From Lactiplantibacillus brownii (GTDB lineage: Bacteria; Bacillota; Bacilli; Lactobacillales; Lactobacillaceae), in the NCBI RefSeq assembly GCF_031085375.1, contig NZ_JAVCWF010000001.1:1054001-1118000 (forward strand): a DNA stretch of 64,000 nt, written 5' to 3'. Below the pieces are notes generated by a model that was not told the DNA's origin, did no database searches, and saw only the letters and a list, made by a program, of their open reading frames with translations. The position numbers were made by a program, and so were the translations under genes. Below are positions 33,123 through 42,069 of this stretch, in pieces (the first letter of the stretch is position 1; each line of letters starts with the position of its first letter).

Positions 33123-33738
33123 GCAGAATGCGCGCGTCTTTATTGATACGAACATTTTAATATTTGCAGAAAATTATCAAAAGGAAAATATTTTTGATTG
33201 GATTGATAAGCTTTATGGTCATGTTTGGATTCATAGTGATGTTTTAGCGGAAGTCCTGCAAGGGAAGGCTAAAATTGAACAAGAAATTTCGACCAGAAAA
33301 TGGGCTATTTTTGACCCCGCCGAGTTGTCTATAGATGAAAATGAAATCTATGAATTTTATATAGAAATGATTGAAACCGCGATGCAAAGCATGAATGACG
33401 CACGAGCAAGGCAAGGAAAACGTGCAAAGAATACGGCTGACACAGGTGAAATTGCAACATTGGCGGTCTGTCTTTTACAAGATGCCCAGTTGATTTGTTC
33501 TGACGACGCGGATATTGCTGAAGTAGTTGCTAGAGAAAGATACAGTTATGTGGATGAACAAGATCAGTCAAAACTTATTGTCCAAGACACCGCCGCAGAT
33601 TTTTGTTACTACGCGGTTGTGGAAGCTGGCTACTCAAAATCAAAAGTACGTCATTTTTATAAAACACTCTTTGAAAGTAGGCCGCTTAGAGCGCGTCAAC
33701 TTGCTGCTTGGGATCATCGCTTTGATACTTTGGAATAG
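33115..33738 (+). CDS. PIN-domain protein (possible RNase toxin)
   Basis: About 207 aa from the ATG at 33115; ATG codons at 33109 and 33112 are alternatives. PIN signature: VFIDTNILIFAENYQ with the first Asp, conserved acidic residue in DVLAEVLQGK, TADTGEIATLA and LICSDDADIAEV with the last Asp cluster. PIN proteins are metal-dependent RNases and the usual toxic half of toxin-antitoxin pairs. PIN (DUF4411-like) genes linked to COG2856 and XRE genes have been described as toxin-antitoxin candidates. It overlaps the peptidase gene by 8 bases. Confidence 0.8.
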   Translation: MNRQNARVFIDTNILIFAENYQKENIFDWIDKLYGHVWIHSDVLAEVLQGKAKIEQEISTRKWAIFDPAELSIDENEIYEFYIEMIETAMQSMNDARARQGKRAKNTADTGEIATLAVCLLQDAQLICSDDADIAEVVARERYSYVDEQDQSKLIVQDTAADFCYYAVVEAGYSKSKVRHFYKTLFESRPLRARQLAAWDHRFDTLE

Positions 33739-33828
33739 TGATTTTTCTGCTAAAAATAGATTGAGTATGACACCCTTAAATAACGCAACGGATAAACTTC
33801 AATGAACAATAAAATACTTTTTGCAATC

Positions 33829-33870
33829 AAAAAAACGACTTCACCTAGGCTATTAAGTGAGGTCGTTTTT
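33829..33870. terminator. Bidirectional terminator between the PIN and glycosyltransferase genes
   Basis: AAAAAACGACTTCAC pairs with GTGAGGTCGTTTTT. Confidence 0.88.
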
Positions 33871-33884
33871 ATGACTAAAACGAG

Positions 33885-34826
33885 TTATTTTTCTTCTTCA
33901 ACCACATAGAGTGGCCGGTGTTTGGTTTCAAGATAAATCTTACCGATATAGTTACCGATAATTCCTAGGCAGGATAATTGAATCCCACCGATGAAAAGCA
34001 TCAAGGTAACCATCGAAGCCCAACCACCAACACTGTTGCCAAACATTAATTTACGGATGATCACGAAGATAATCCCGATAACGGCTAGAAAGGCAAATAG
34101 GCCACCGATAAATGTCGCCATTTTTAATGGAACATCGGAAAAGTCGACGATTCCTTCAATGGAGTAGTTAAACAATTGCCAGAATGACCAGTGCGTTTCA
34201 CCGGCCGAGCGGGGAGCATTCTCAAACTTTAAGTAGGTCGTTCGGAAACCAACCCAGTTAAAGATCCCCTTAGAAAACCGATTGTATTCTGGCATCGCTA
34301 AAATGGCATCGACCATTTGACGCGTCATCAAACGATAATCACGCGCATTGGGAATGATTTGAACTTTAGAAATCTTATTAATGACTGAATAGAAGGTCCG
34401 TGAGAAAAATGACCGTAAAATTGGTTCACCTTTCCGGTCCTCACGCATGGTCCCAACACAATCATAAGCGCCACTTTCAAGCGTTGTCAGCATTTTTGGC
34501 AATAGTTCCGGTGGATCTTGCAAATCAACATCCATGACCGCAATGTAGTCACCCTTGGCATGTTGTAAGCCAGCTGCTAAGCCAGATTCTTTACCAAAGT
34601 TTCGTGAAAATGAGACGTAGTGGACGACATCTGGATGGGCGGCGTTTAATTTGCGGAATTCGGCCAGCGTCCCATCGCTAGAGCCGTCATTAATAAACAT
34701 ATATTCATGGTGAATATCTTTAAACTCATCTGGATGGTCACTGAAGACCTTCTCAACGGTGTTATAAAAGATTTCAATTGTGGGCTCTTCATTGTAGCAA
34801 GGCACAATTAAACTCATGGTTTTCAT
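33885..34826 (-). CDS. GT2 undecaprenyl-phosphate glycosyltransferase, CsbB/GtrB-like
   Basis: 313 aa. GT-A fold: SLIVPCYNEEPTIEIFY, INDGSSDGTLAEFRK, the D-x-D region VMDVDLQDPPELLP, then MTRQMVDA. Two TM helices at the C-terminus (about 230-255 and 265-290) followed by YIGKIYLETKHRP, the hallmark of DPMS/GtrB/CsbB enzymes. They charge undecaprenyl phosphate with a sugar (glucose or GlcNAc) for later transfer outside the membrane. A YfhO-like gene, the known partner class, lies 4 kb away at 38815. Minus strand, its own unit. Confidence 0.88.
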   Translation of the reverse strand: MKTMSLIVPCYNEEPTIEIFYNTVEKVFSDHPDEFKDIHHEYMFINDGSSDGTLAEFRKLNAAHPDVVHYVSFSRNFGKESGLAAGLQHAKGDYIAVMDVDLQDPPELLPKMLTTLESGAYDCVGTMREDRKGEPILRSFFSRTFYSVINKISKVQIIPNARDYRLMTRQMVDAILAMPEYNRFSKGIFNWVGFRTTYLKFENAPRSAGETHWSFWQLFNYSIEGIVDFSDVPLKMATFIGGLFAFLAVIGIIFVIIRKLMFGNSVGGWASMVTLMLFIGGIQLSCLGIIGNYIGKIYLETKHRPLYVVEEEK

Positions 34827-34950
34827 ATAAAAGTATCTCCTAAGTCCCTTTTTTTACTATCTATTAGCTTACCACAATGGATTTAAGATGTTTCAATTTT
34901 CAAACAATTGTATAATTGACTGAACTAAGTTAAATATTGGAGAAACCGTG

Positions 34951-35859
34951 ATGAAATTAAAAGAGCGTTACCCCAAAACAGCTAAATGGATTGAAATTGT
35001 TATTCGGCGTTATAACCAAGCTAATGTTAGCAATAATTCAATAATTTTAGCTTACTATGCGTTAATGTCAATTGCACCAATTATTTTGATTATCGGGAAT
35101 ATTGTGGCGCGTTTTAACTTGCAAACGCGCCAGATTTTGGCGTACGCCCAGGAATTTATTCCCAGTAATATCTATGCGACGATTAAACCGATCCTACTAT
35201 CTTTCTTGTCTTCAAGTGGGAGCGGAAGTTTGTCGATTGGGATCGTGGTCACGATCTGGTCGGCCTCACAAATTATTGCGGCCATTCGTCGTAGTTTAAA
35301 TGAAGCCTATGGTGTGACGAGTTCGCAAGGCGCCATTGTGACGCGATTAATGGCCTTCTTATTAACGTTAGGGTTGTTGTTACTGATTGTTGGGCTATCG
35401 ATTTTCTTCACTTTGAGTCAAGTTGTCATGGATGCAATCTTGAATTTGACCAATACCTCGGCAGCGTTTATTCCCAAGTGGTGGGCTAAACTGTTAGCCA
35501 ATAAAAACTTGATTACCTTTGTTGGGATGTTCGTCTTAGCGATGCTGCTGTATTATTTTGTGCCGAATGCAGCTGTGAAATTGCGATACATTTGGATTGG
35601 CGCGCTAGTGACCACTATTGGTTGGTTAGTGATCTCGCAAGGTTTTCGACTGTATGTGGAGTTATTTGCACAACGGGTGACCTCATATCAAACTATTGGT
35701 AGTTTGATCGTGCTAATGTTCTGGTTAAATTTTTCTGGGATGTTGCTGATGTTTGGCGGGGTCGTGAATGCGTCCGTGCAAGAGTGGTTTGAGCACACGA
35801 TCAAAGCGAAGTCGCCACGCGTGATGCGTCGGTTGCGGCAACGGTTTAGTAAAAAGTAG
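34951..35859 (+). CDS. YihY/virulence factor BrkB family membrane protein
   Basis: 302 aa from ATG 34951 (a GTG three bases earlier is possible), after TTGGAGA. About six TM helices. Family pattern: SNNSIILAYYALMSIAPIILI near the N-terminus, VTIWSASQIIAAIRRSLNEAYG in the middle and LIVLMFWLNFSGMLLMFGGVVNA near the end. Integral membrane protein of unclear function, once wrongly called RNase BN. Monocistronic. Confidence 0.87.
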   Translation: MKLKERYPKTAKWIEIVIRRYNQANVSNNSIILAYYALMSIAPIILIIGNIVARFNLQTRQILAYAQEFIPSNIYATIKPILLSFLSSSGSGSLSIGIVVTIWSASQIIAAIRRSLNEAYGVTSSQGAIVTRLMAFLLTLGLLLLIVGLSIFFTLSQVVMDAILNLTNTSAAFIPKWWAKLLANKNLITFVGMFVLAMLLYYFVPNAAVKLRYIWIGALVTTIGWLVISQGFRLYVELFAQRVTSYQTIGSLIVLMFWLNFSGMLLMFGGVVNASVQEWFEHTIKAKSPRVMRRLRQRFSKK

Positions 35860-35897
35860 CGTCTGCAGATTTGTTGCGTTTCAGACGCACTTTTTTG
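35859..35897 (+). terminator. Terminator of the YihY/BrkB gene
   Basis: GCGTCTG pairs with CAGACGC, followed by ACTTTTTT; the stem touches the stop codon. Confidence 0.78.
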
Positions 35898-35959
35898 TGT
35901 TAAATCGGTTAATTAAGAACATTAGTAAAGTTTTCGTATTAAACAGTTAGTTTTTTGTG

Positions 35960-35965
35960 TATAAT
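35960..35965 (+). promoter_or_regulatory. Likely -10 box of the aquaglyceroporin gene
   Basis: TATAAT preceded by TG; no good -35 match is seen at the normal distance. The transcript leader would be about 75 bases. Confidence 0.4.
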
Positions 35966-36045
35966 GGTGTTCGTGTGAAAAAAGACTAGTTACTTTCAGA
36001 AAGTCAAATAAAACGGCGCCAAGCGCGCCACAGGAGGAGAATATA

Positions 36046-36759
36046 GTGATTCATCAGCTTCTGGCAGAGTTCATGGGAACCGCCTTGATGATTATTTTTG
36101 GTGTCGGTGTCCATTGTAGTGAGGTTTTGAAGGGAACCAAGTATCGTGGCTCAGGTCATATTTTTGCTATTACGACTTGGGGTTTTGGGATTACGATTTC
36201 GCTATTTATTTTTGGTAATGTTTGTATTAATCCAGCCATGGTTCTTGCGCAATGTTTGTTAGGTAATCTCCCTTGGAGTGCCTTCATTCCTTATTCAATT
36301 GCTGAAGTTTTAGGTGGGGTCGTTGGTGCTGTGATCGTTTGGATCATGTACGCGGACCACTTCAAAGCATCAGAAAATGAAATTTCACCAATTACCATTC
36401 GTAACTTATTCTCCACAGCACCAGCTGTTCGGAATTTACCGCGGAATTTCTTCGTCGAATTCTTTGATACCTTCTTATTTATTTCAGGTATCTTAGCGAT
36501 TTCACAAGTGAAAACGCCTGGTATTGTGCCAATTGGCGTTGGTTTGTTAGTCTGGGCCATTGGGATGGGGCTCGGTGGTCCTACCGGTTTCGCGATGAAC
36601 CTGGCGCGAGACATGGGTCCACGGATCGCACATGCCATCTTACCGATTAAGAACAAAGCAGACAGTGACTGGCAATACGGTATTATCGTTCCTGGGATTG
36701 CCCCATTCGTTGGTGCTGCTTGTGCGGCGTTGTTTATGCGCGGATTTTTCGGAATTTAA
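36046..36759 (+). CDS. MIP-family aquaglyceroporin (GlpF-like)
   Basis: 237 aa, six TM helices. It starts at GTG (36046) with AGGAGGAG nine bases upstream. The first NPA loop is present (CINPAMVLAQ); the second reads FAMNLARDMGPR, so NPA is replaced by N-L-A while the Asp-Met-Gly-Pro-Arg part with the glycerol-type Asp and selectivity Arg is kept. Should pass water, glycerol or small neutral solutes (some plantarum GlpF paralogues conduct lactic acid). Flanked by its own promoter and terminator. Confidence 0.88.
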   Translation: MIHQLLAEFMGTALMIIFGVGVHCSEVLKGTKYRGSGHIFAITTWGFGITISLFIFGNVCINPAMVLAQCLLGNLPWSAFIPYSIAEVLGGVVGAVIVWIMYADHFKASENEISPITIRNLFSTAPAVRNLPRNFFVEFFDTFLFISGILAISQVKTPGIVPIGVGLLVWAIGMGLGGPTGFAMNLARDMGPRIAHAILPIKNKADSDWQYGIIVPGIAPFVGAACAALFMRGFFGI

Positions 36760-36796
36760 ATAGATTATTTTAAATAAAGATCAATATTGTATGAAA

Positions 36797-36855
36797 AATA
36801 AGCTCAGTCTAATTTTTTGCCAGTGTGCAAATGTTAGAGTGGGCTTATTCTTTTG
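36797..36855 (+). terminator. Terminator of the aquaglyceroporin gene
   Basis: AATAAGCTCAGTCTAA pairs, with two mismatches, with TTAGAGTGGGCTTATT, followed by CTTTT. Confidence 0.65.
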
Positions 36856-36995
36856 AGGGGAACGATCACCAGCTCAGAATGAGGCATATTTACAATTATC
36901 AGTTTGGGTTAAGGCGGTAGCATTCTTCGTCAGTAGGAATAAAATATGGCAAATAACTGACAAATCAACCGATGACTTTATTCTTCACTTTTTTT

Positions 36996-37004
36996 TGATA
37001 TAAT
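36996..37004 (+). promoter_or_regulatory. Extended -10 promoter element before glf
   Basis: TGATATAAT is an extended -10 element, about 37 bases before the glf start. It is the best visible promoter for the start of the capsule block. Confidence 0.5.
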
Positions 37005-37040
37005 ACGATAGTGACACTTTATTATTTGGAGGAAATTTAA

Positions 37041-38156
37041 TTGAAAAAATACGATTACTTAGTAGTAGGTGCTGGTTTATTCGGTGCAGTTTTTGCCCAC
37101 GAAGCTGCTTTAAAAGGGAAAAAGGTAAAAGTGATTGAAAAACGTGATCACATCGCTGGCAATATTTATACCAAAGAAATTGATGGTATTCAAGTCCATC
37201 AATATGGTGCGCATATCTTTCATACCTCAGACAAGGATATCTGGGATTATGTGAATCAATTTGCTGAATTTAATCGCTATACTAATAGTCCTGTTGCAAA
37301 TTATAAGGGCCACATGTACAACTTGCCTTTTAATATGAATACTTTTAGTGAGCTTTGGGGAGTTCGAACACCCGCTGAAGCACAAGCTAAGATTCAAGCT
37401 CAGAAGGATGCTGCACAGTTAAGTGGTCAACCTAAAAATCTTGAAGAACAAGCAATTTCTTTAATTGGTACTGATATCTATCAAAAATTAATTAAGGGTT
37501 ATACCGAAAAACAATGGGGCCAAAAGGCTACCGATTTGCCGGCTTTTATTATTCGTCGCTTACCGGTTCGTTACACTTATGATAACAATTACTTCAACGA
37601 TACATACCAAGGTATTCCAATTGGTGGTTACACGCAAATCGTCGAAAAAATGTTGGATCACCCGGAAATTGATGTTGAAACTAATGTTGATTTCTTTGAA
37701 AATAAGGACAAATATTTACAAGATTTTCCTAAGGTTATTTTTACAGGAATGATTGATCAATATTACAATTATCAATTAGGAGAGTTGGAATATCGGTCAT
37801 TGCACTTCGAGAGTGAAGAATTAGATACCGACAATTATCAAGGTAATGCAGTAATCAATTATACCGATTCAGAAACACCATTTACTCGGATTATTGAACA
37901 TAAGCATTTTGAATTCGGTAAAGGTGATGCTGGTAAAACCGTTATCACGCGTGAATATCCGGCAGACTGGAAACGTGGCGATGAACCATATTACCCGGTC
38001 AATAATACTAAGAATAATAGTTTGTATAAGCAATACGCTAGCTTGGCTAAAAAAGAGGGCAATGTGGTATTTGGTGGTCGTTTAGGGCAATATCGTTATT
38101 ATGATATGCACCAAGTTATCCATGCGGCCTTAGTTACAGTAAAGGCAGAATTATAG
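37041..38156 (+). CDS. glf: UDP-galactopyranose mutase
   Basis: 371 aa. Starts at TTG (37041), 7-8 bases behind GGAGGA; no ATG is near. FAD-binding GxGxxG region: YLVVGAGLFGAVFAHEA, then VKVIEKRDHIAGNIYT. Family patterns QYGAHIFHTSD, FNMNTFSELWG, YTEKQWGQ, and the C-terminal VVFGGRLGQYRYYDMHQV. Converts UDP-Galp to UDP-Galf. It supplies the donor for the galactofuranosyltransferase at 45852, so the polymer probably contains galactofuranose. Confidence 0.95.
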   Translation: MKKYDYLVVGAGLFGAVFAHEAALKGKKVKVIEKRDHIAGNIYTKEIDGIQVHQYGAHIFHTSDKDIWDYVNQFAEFNRYTNSPVANYKGHMYNLPFNMNTFSELWGVRTPAEAQAKIQAQKDAAQLSGQPKNLEEQAISLIGTDIYQKLIKGYTEKQWGQKATDLPAFIIRRLPVRYTYDNNYFNDTYQGIPIGGYTQIVEKMLDHPEIDVETNVDFFENKDKYLQDFPKVIFTGMIDQYYNYQLGELEYRSLHFESEELDTDNYQGNAVINYTDSETPFTRIIEHKHFEFGKGDAGKTVITREYPADWKRGDEPYYPVNNTKNNSLYKQYASLAKKEGNVVFGGRLGQYRYYDMHQVIHAALVTVKAEL

Positions 38157-38249
38157 AAAATATATTTCATCTTTCACCTGTAGATTGTGACTTGCTTTTT
38201 ATGCGCGACACTTGCTGTTGCTCGTTATAGTGGTGATGGGGGAATCTAG

Positions 38250-38828
38250 ATGCGCCGGTTTAAACGATTTATAATTGTTGTATTGTCATTAATAGTGTCT
38301 ATTGGGGTAGCATATGGTTCTTATCTTTCGAATAGGGATCATGTCTACACTGCTTCGACACTAGTGATTCTTGAAGCAAGAAAAAGTGATGAGTTAAAAA
38401 CACAACAAGACTTGCAACAAAAGGTGAAGGCTCTTTCTGAGTATACACACAGTTCAGAGCAAATGCAGTATCTGTATAAAAGAACACAAAATGTTACAAA
38501 TATGACAAGCGATTACGATTCTTTAAAGTCATCGTATGGAGTTACAACGACTGATAATTCAACTGTTTTTTCAGTGTGGTCAAATGATAAAAATAAGTTG
38601 TCCGCAATGCGAAAATTAAAGGTTGGTTATAGTGGGATTCGGAAGCATTTGACTGGTTCTCATCAGTATATGATCCGAGTAATTAGAAAGCCTCAAATTA
38701 CTGGTAGCTTTATAACATACGGTGGGCATAAGCTATATAAATTTATGGTCTCTGGTGTTTTAATTGGAATACTGATAGGAGTTTTGTTGGTGAACATATT
38801 TGACGGTGATAAAAATGACAAGCAATAG
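38250..38828 (+). CDS. Short Wzz/YveK-like polysaccharide co-polymerase
   Basis: 192 aa, ATG at 38250 after TGGGGGA. TM helices at about residues 7-24 and 165-187 flank an extracytoplasmic domain that starts with the usual YTASTLVILE-type strand (here VYTASTLVILEARKS). Such proteins set chain length and activate a cytoplasmic tyrosine kinase. It is on the short side and lacks the C-terminal kinase; no kinase gene is nearby. Overlaps the YfhO-like gene by 14 bases. First gene of the visibly AT-rich block. Confidence 0.72.
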   Translation: MRRFKRFIIVVLSLIVSIGVAYGSYLSNRDHVYTASTLVILEARKSDELKTQQDLQQKVKALSEYTHSSEQMQYLYKRTQNVTNMTSDYDSLKSSYGVTTTDNSTVFSVWSNDKNKLSAMRKLKVGYSGIRKHLTGSHQYMIRVIRKPQITGSFITYGGHKLYKFMVSGVLIGILIGVLLVNIFDGDKNDKQ

Positions 38829-41436
38829 ACGTTTGGACAAGAAAATAATTTATTTGTTTGGCTTAGTTTTTCCAATGACTGTTTTTTTAGTTGTTCTTGC
38901 ACTCAAGGGCGTCCATCCGTTTGGCAGTACAGCATTGTTCTCAAATGATATGGATGAGCAATATATTGCTTTTTTTAGTTATTATCGCAGAGTATTGCTA
39001 AGTTCACCATCTCAATTTTTATATTCTTTTTCTAATGGATTGGGAGGGAATATGATTGGAATATGGGCTTATTATTTGTTGAGTCCATTTAATCTGATAT
39101 TATTGTTCTTCCCAACTAATGCGACAGCTACGGCTGTAGTAGTATTGACCACTCTAAAAATTGGTTTTGCTGGCTTGTCCATGACCATTCTTTTAGTTCA
39201 TAAAAATAGAAAAGTTAATCGTTTGTTAGTTTTGTTGCTTTCAAATAGTTATGCATTGATGTCGTATGTTATTAACTATAATAGTAACATCATGTGGATG
39301 GATGCCGTTGTGTTATTACCACTTGTAATATTGGGTGTTGAACGGATTATTGATAGAAATAAAGGGGTGTTGTATAGCGTCACTCTGGCGTTGGTAATCA
39401 TAACCAATTATTATACTGCATATATGACGGCGATATTTGTCTGTATTTACTTCATTTGGTATCTGTCTTTGAAAAAAAATGTTACCTTTAAGATATTCGC
39501 AAGTAAAGGATGGCTTTTTGTTAGAAACTCAATGATTGCTGGAATAATTTCGGCGGTTATTGAAATGCCAAATCTATATGTTCTGTCGCAGTCTAAAATA
39601 CAAAACCAAACGTCTTGGAGTGGCAACTTTCTATATAATCCTTTGCTTTTGCTTGTGAAAACGATTGGATATTATTACGATGACACATTGCCAATTATTT
39701 TTGTTGGCAGCTTTGCATTAACACTTTTTGTATTATATTTTTTCAATCAGAATATTTCAAAAAAAGAACGGGCAAAAACAGGCTTGATATCATTGGTTTT
39801 GTGGTTATCTGCCTGTTATGATCCTACAGTAATTATGTGGCATGCGTTTCAAAGACCAATTGGTTATCGATACCAGTTTATGTTCGTCATAGGCTTTTGG
39901 ATAATTGTGATTGCTTTTCGCTCAATAGAGAATTTAACAAGAGTATCTTTTAAATCTTTGGTCGGTTTAATAGAATTTTTTGTACTGATAGTGATTTTTG
40001 CTATTATGGTCAGAAAACAATTTACGTTATTAAACAATGCCGCATTGTTTGGAACACTTCTGACGGAAATAATAGTTGTATTTTTACTCTACTATCTGCA
40101 TAGAAATAAACCCCTAATTGTTTTTGGATTAATCGTGGTAGTAAGTTTTCAGTTAGGAGCAAATGCCTACTTTTCTTATAATGGGATTGCGCTTGCAAAT
40201 AATACTAAAATTGATGCTTATTATAACGATTTGAACCTTGCTCTAAAAAGAATTCCGAAAGATACTCTAAAAAATTCAAGAGTTGAAAAAACTTTTTTAA
40301 GAGACTCTGATAAATTGAATGACTCATTTCAAATGGGCTATAATGGTGGATCGGTTTATTCTTCGACACTTCAACAAAGCGTTGCAAAGTTTTACAGAAT
40401 AATAGGACAACCATCGCGTCCGGACAATATGAATTATTTCTTGTCCTACACGAATGGTACAGTGCCAATGGATACATTACTTGGATTTAGTTATATATTC
40501 GGTCAAACACGTCATGACAAAAAAAGTCCAATAATGAATAATATTGAATCAAGATATGATCTCAAAACATATAAGAAGTTGTCAGAAAAGAAAAATGTTG
40601 GGATTTTTAAAACAGATGCTTTACCAATTGCATTTGTTTCAAATGGTAATGTTGGTGATGTTAAACTAAGAAACAACACAGCAATTTACAACCAGCAAAA
40701 AATTATTAATGGCGTGTTTGATAATAAGACTACGTATTTCAAGCAGTTAAAAGTAAAAGTTGTTAAGTCGCAAAATGTGGAAAAAGAAGAACTTAAGCGC
40801 GGCCAGATAATTAGAAAATCAGGCAATGGCAAGTCTTGGGTAGAATTATCCGTAAATACTAGTCTATCAAAACTAGTATATGCAGAAGTAAGAAATCAAT
40901 TACTTGCAAAAGCAAAACTTACAACTGATGCTGGTAAAGTATTGTCATTTCACACATTAATTAATAATCCCATTGTATTGTCTATCCCGAATGGGGGGAA
41001 GGATACGATTATACGAATGGAAGTTGAACAAGACAATTTAAGTTTATCTGATCTTCGCTTGTTTGAGTTTAACGGCCTGCGATACAAGAAAGATTTGAAG
41101 AAAGTGCATGCGGAAAATCAAAACAACAATATCCAAGTAGCTGGTAACAAGGTTTCAGGAACATTGAAAGCGGACCAAAATAATGAATCAATAATTTTGA
41201 GCATACCCTTTGAAAAAGGGTGGCAGATGCATATTGATGGTGAGCAAGTAAAATATAGTAAAGTTTTTGGAACCTTTATGGCTGTTAAAGTAAAAAAGGG
41301 TACACATCATCTTGAAATGAATTATGTGCCACCTTATTTAGCACTTGGATTTATCATGTCTATTATTGGAATTTTGTTATTGGTGTTTGAATTCTTTTAT
41401 GAAAGAAAACGACAAGATTTTTGGAGGGGAAATTGA
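38815..41436 (+). CDS. YfhO-family membrane glycosyltransferase-like protein
   Basis: 873 aa from ATG 38815 with a weak GGTGAT site. About 12-13 TM helices in residues 10-500, then a soluble outer domain (about 510-840) and a final TM (about 845-865). The N-terminal outer loop FSNDMDEQYIAFFSYYRR and FSNGLGGNMIG fit the YfhO family (GT-C type); YNSNIMWMDAVVLLPLV and YRYQFMFVIGFW follow. YfhO is required for sugar modification of lipoteichoic acid in B. subtilis with CsbB and GtcA. Here it sits inside the capsule block between a Wzz-like and a priming transferase gene. Confidence 0.82.
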   Translation: MTSNRRLDKKIIYLFGLVFPMTVFLVVLALKGVHPFGSTALFSNDMDEQYIAFFSYYRRVLLSSPSQFLYSFSNGLGGNMIGIWAYYLLSPFNLILLFFPTNATATAVVVLTTLKIGFAGLSMTILLVHKNRKVNRLLVLLLSNSYALMSYVINYNSNIMWMDAVVLLPLVILGVERIIDRNKGVLYSVTLALVIITNYYTAYMTAIFVCIYFIWYLSLKKNVTFKIFASKGWLFVRNSMIAGIISAVIEMPNLYVLSQSKIQNQTSWSGNFLYNPLLLLVKTIGYYYDDTLPIIFVGSFALTLFVLYFFNQNISKKERAKTGLISLVLWLSACYDPTVIMWHAFQRPIGYRYQFMFVIGFWIIVIAFRSIENLTRVSFKSLVGLIEFFVLIVIFAIMVRKQFTLLNNAALFGTLLTEIIVVFLLYYLHRNKPLIVFGLIVVVSFQLGANAYFSYNGIALANNTKIDAYYNDLNLALKRIPKDTLKNSRVEKTFLRDSDKLNDSFQMGYNGGSVYSSTLQQSVAKFYRIIGQPSRPDNMNYFLSYTNGTVPMDTLLGFSYIFGQTRHDKKSPIMNNIESRYDLKTYKKLSEKKNVGIFKTDALPIAFVSNGNVGDVKLRNNTAIYNQQKIINGVFDNKTTYFKQLKVKVVKSQNVEKEELKRGQIIRKSGNGKSWVELSVNTSLSKLVYAEVRNQLLAKAKLTTDAGKVLSFHTLINNPIVLSIPNGGKDTIIRMEVEQDNLSLSDLRLFEFNGLRYKKDLKKVHAENQNNNIQVAGNKVSGTLKADQNNESIILSIPFEKGWQMHIDGEQVKYSKVFGTFMAVKVKKGTHHLEMNYVPPYLALGFIMSIIGILLLVFEFFYERKRQDFWRGN

Positions 41437-41438
41437 GT

Positions 41439-42050
41439 ATGTATGCTAATGTAAAACGATTTTTCGACATTATTGTCTCTATTTTGGCGCTTGTGTGTTT
41501 TTCTCCATTCTTTTTGATTGTATTTGTACTGGATTTGTTTGGAGATAATCGTGGTCCACTATTATACGCGCAAGTACGTGTCGGAAAAAATCATAAAAAA
41601 TTCAAAATTTTAAAATTCAGATCCATGATTGTAGATGCTGATAAAAAGCTAGCAGCTGATCCCGAGTTGTTTGCAAAATACGTAGCGAATAATTACAAAT
41701 TACCAAGTGGAGAGGATCCACGAGTTACAAAATTGGGCGCTTTTCTACGTAAAACAAGTCTTGATGAAATTCCACAATTCTTAAATATTCTAAGTGGTGA
41801 GATGACTCTGATTGGTCCACGACCTGTTGTTGAGCCCGAATTAAAGGAGTACGGAAATGAAGTTGACCTTTTATTATCTGTGAAACCGGGAGCAATGGGG
41901 TATTGGCAGGCAAATGGCCGCAGTAACATTGGATATCCTGAACGTTGTAATTTAGAATTATATTACGTTAAAAATGCATCACTTGGTTTTGATTTGAGAA
42001 TATTATTTAAGAATATATATTCGATCTTTCGTAGTGAAGGTGCATTTTAA
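41439..42050 (+). CDS. Priming sugar transferase (polyprenyl-phosphate glycosyl-1-phosphotransferase)
   Basis: 203 aa from ATG 41439, nine bases after GGAGGGG. One N-terminal re-entrant/TM helix (about 9-32), then the bacterial sugar transferase domain: [80 protein letters not shown]. Short form without the large N-terminal membrane part of WbaP. Attaches the first sugar phosphate (often galactose or glucose) to undecaprenyl phosphate. Immediately after the YfhO-like gene. Confidence 0.92.
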   Translation: MYANVKRFFDIIVSILALVCFSPFFLIVFVLDLFGDNRGPLLYAQVRVGKNHKKFKILKFRSMIVDADKKLAADPELFAKYVANNYKLPSGEDPRVTKLGAFLRKTSLDEIPQFLNILSGEMTLIGPRPVVEPELKEYGNEVDLLLSVKPGAMGYWQANGRSNIGYPERCNLELYYVKNASLGFDLRILFKNIYSIFRSEGAF

Positions 42051-42069
42051 AATAGAGGAGAAATAAAAT

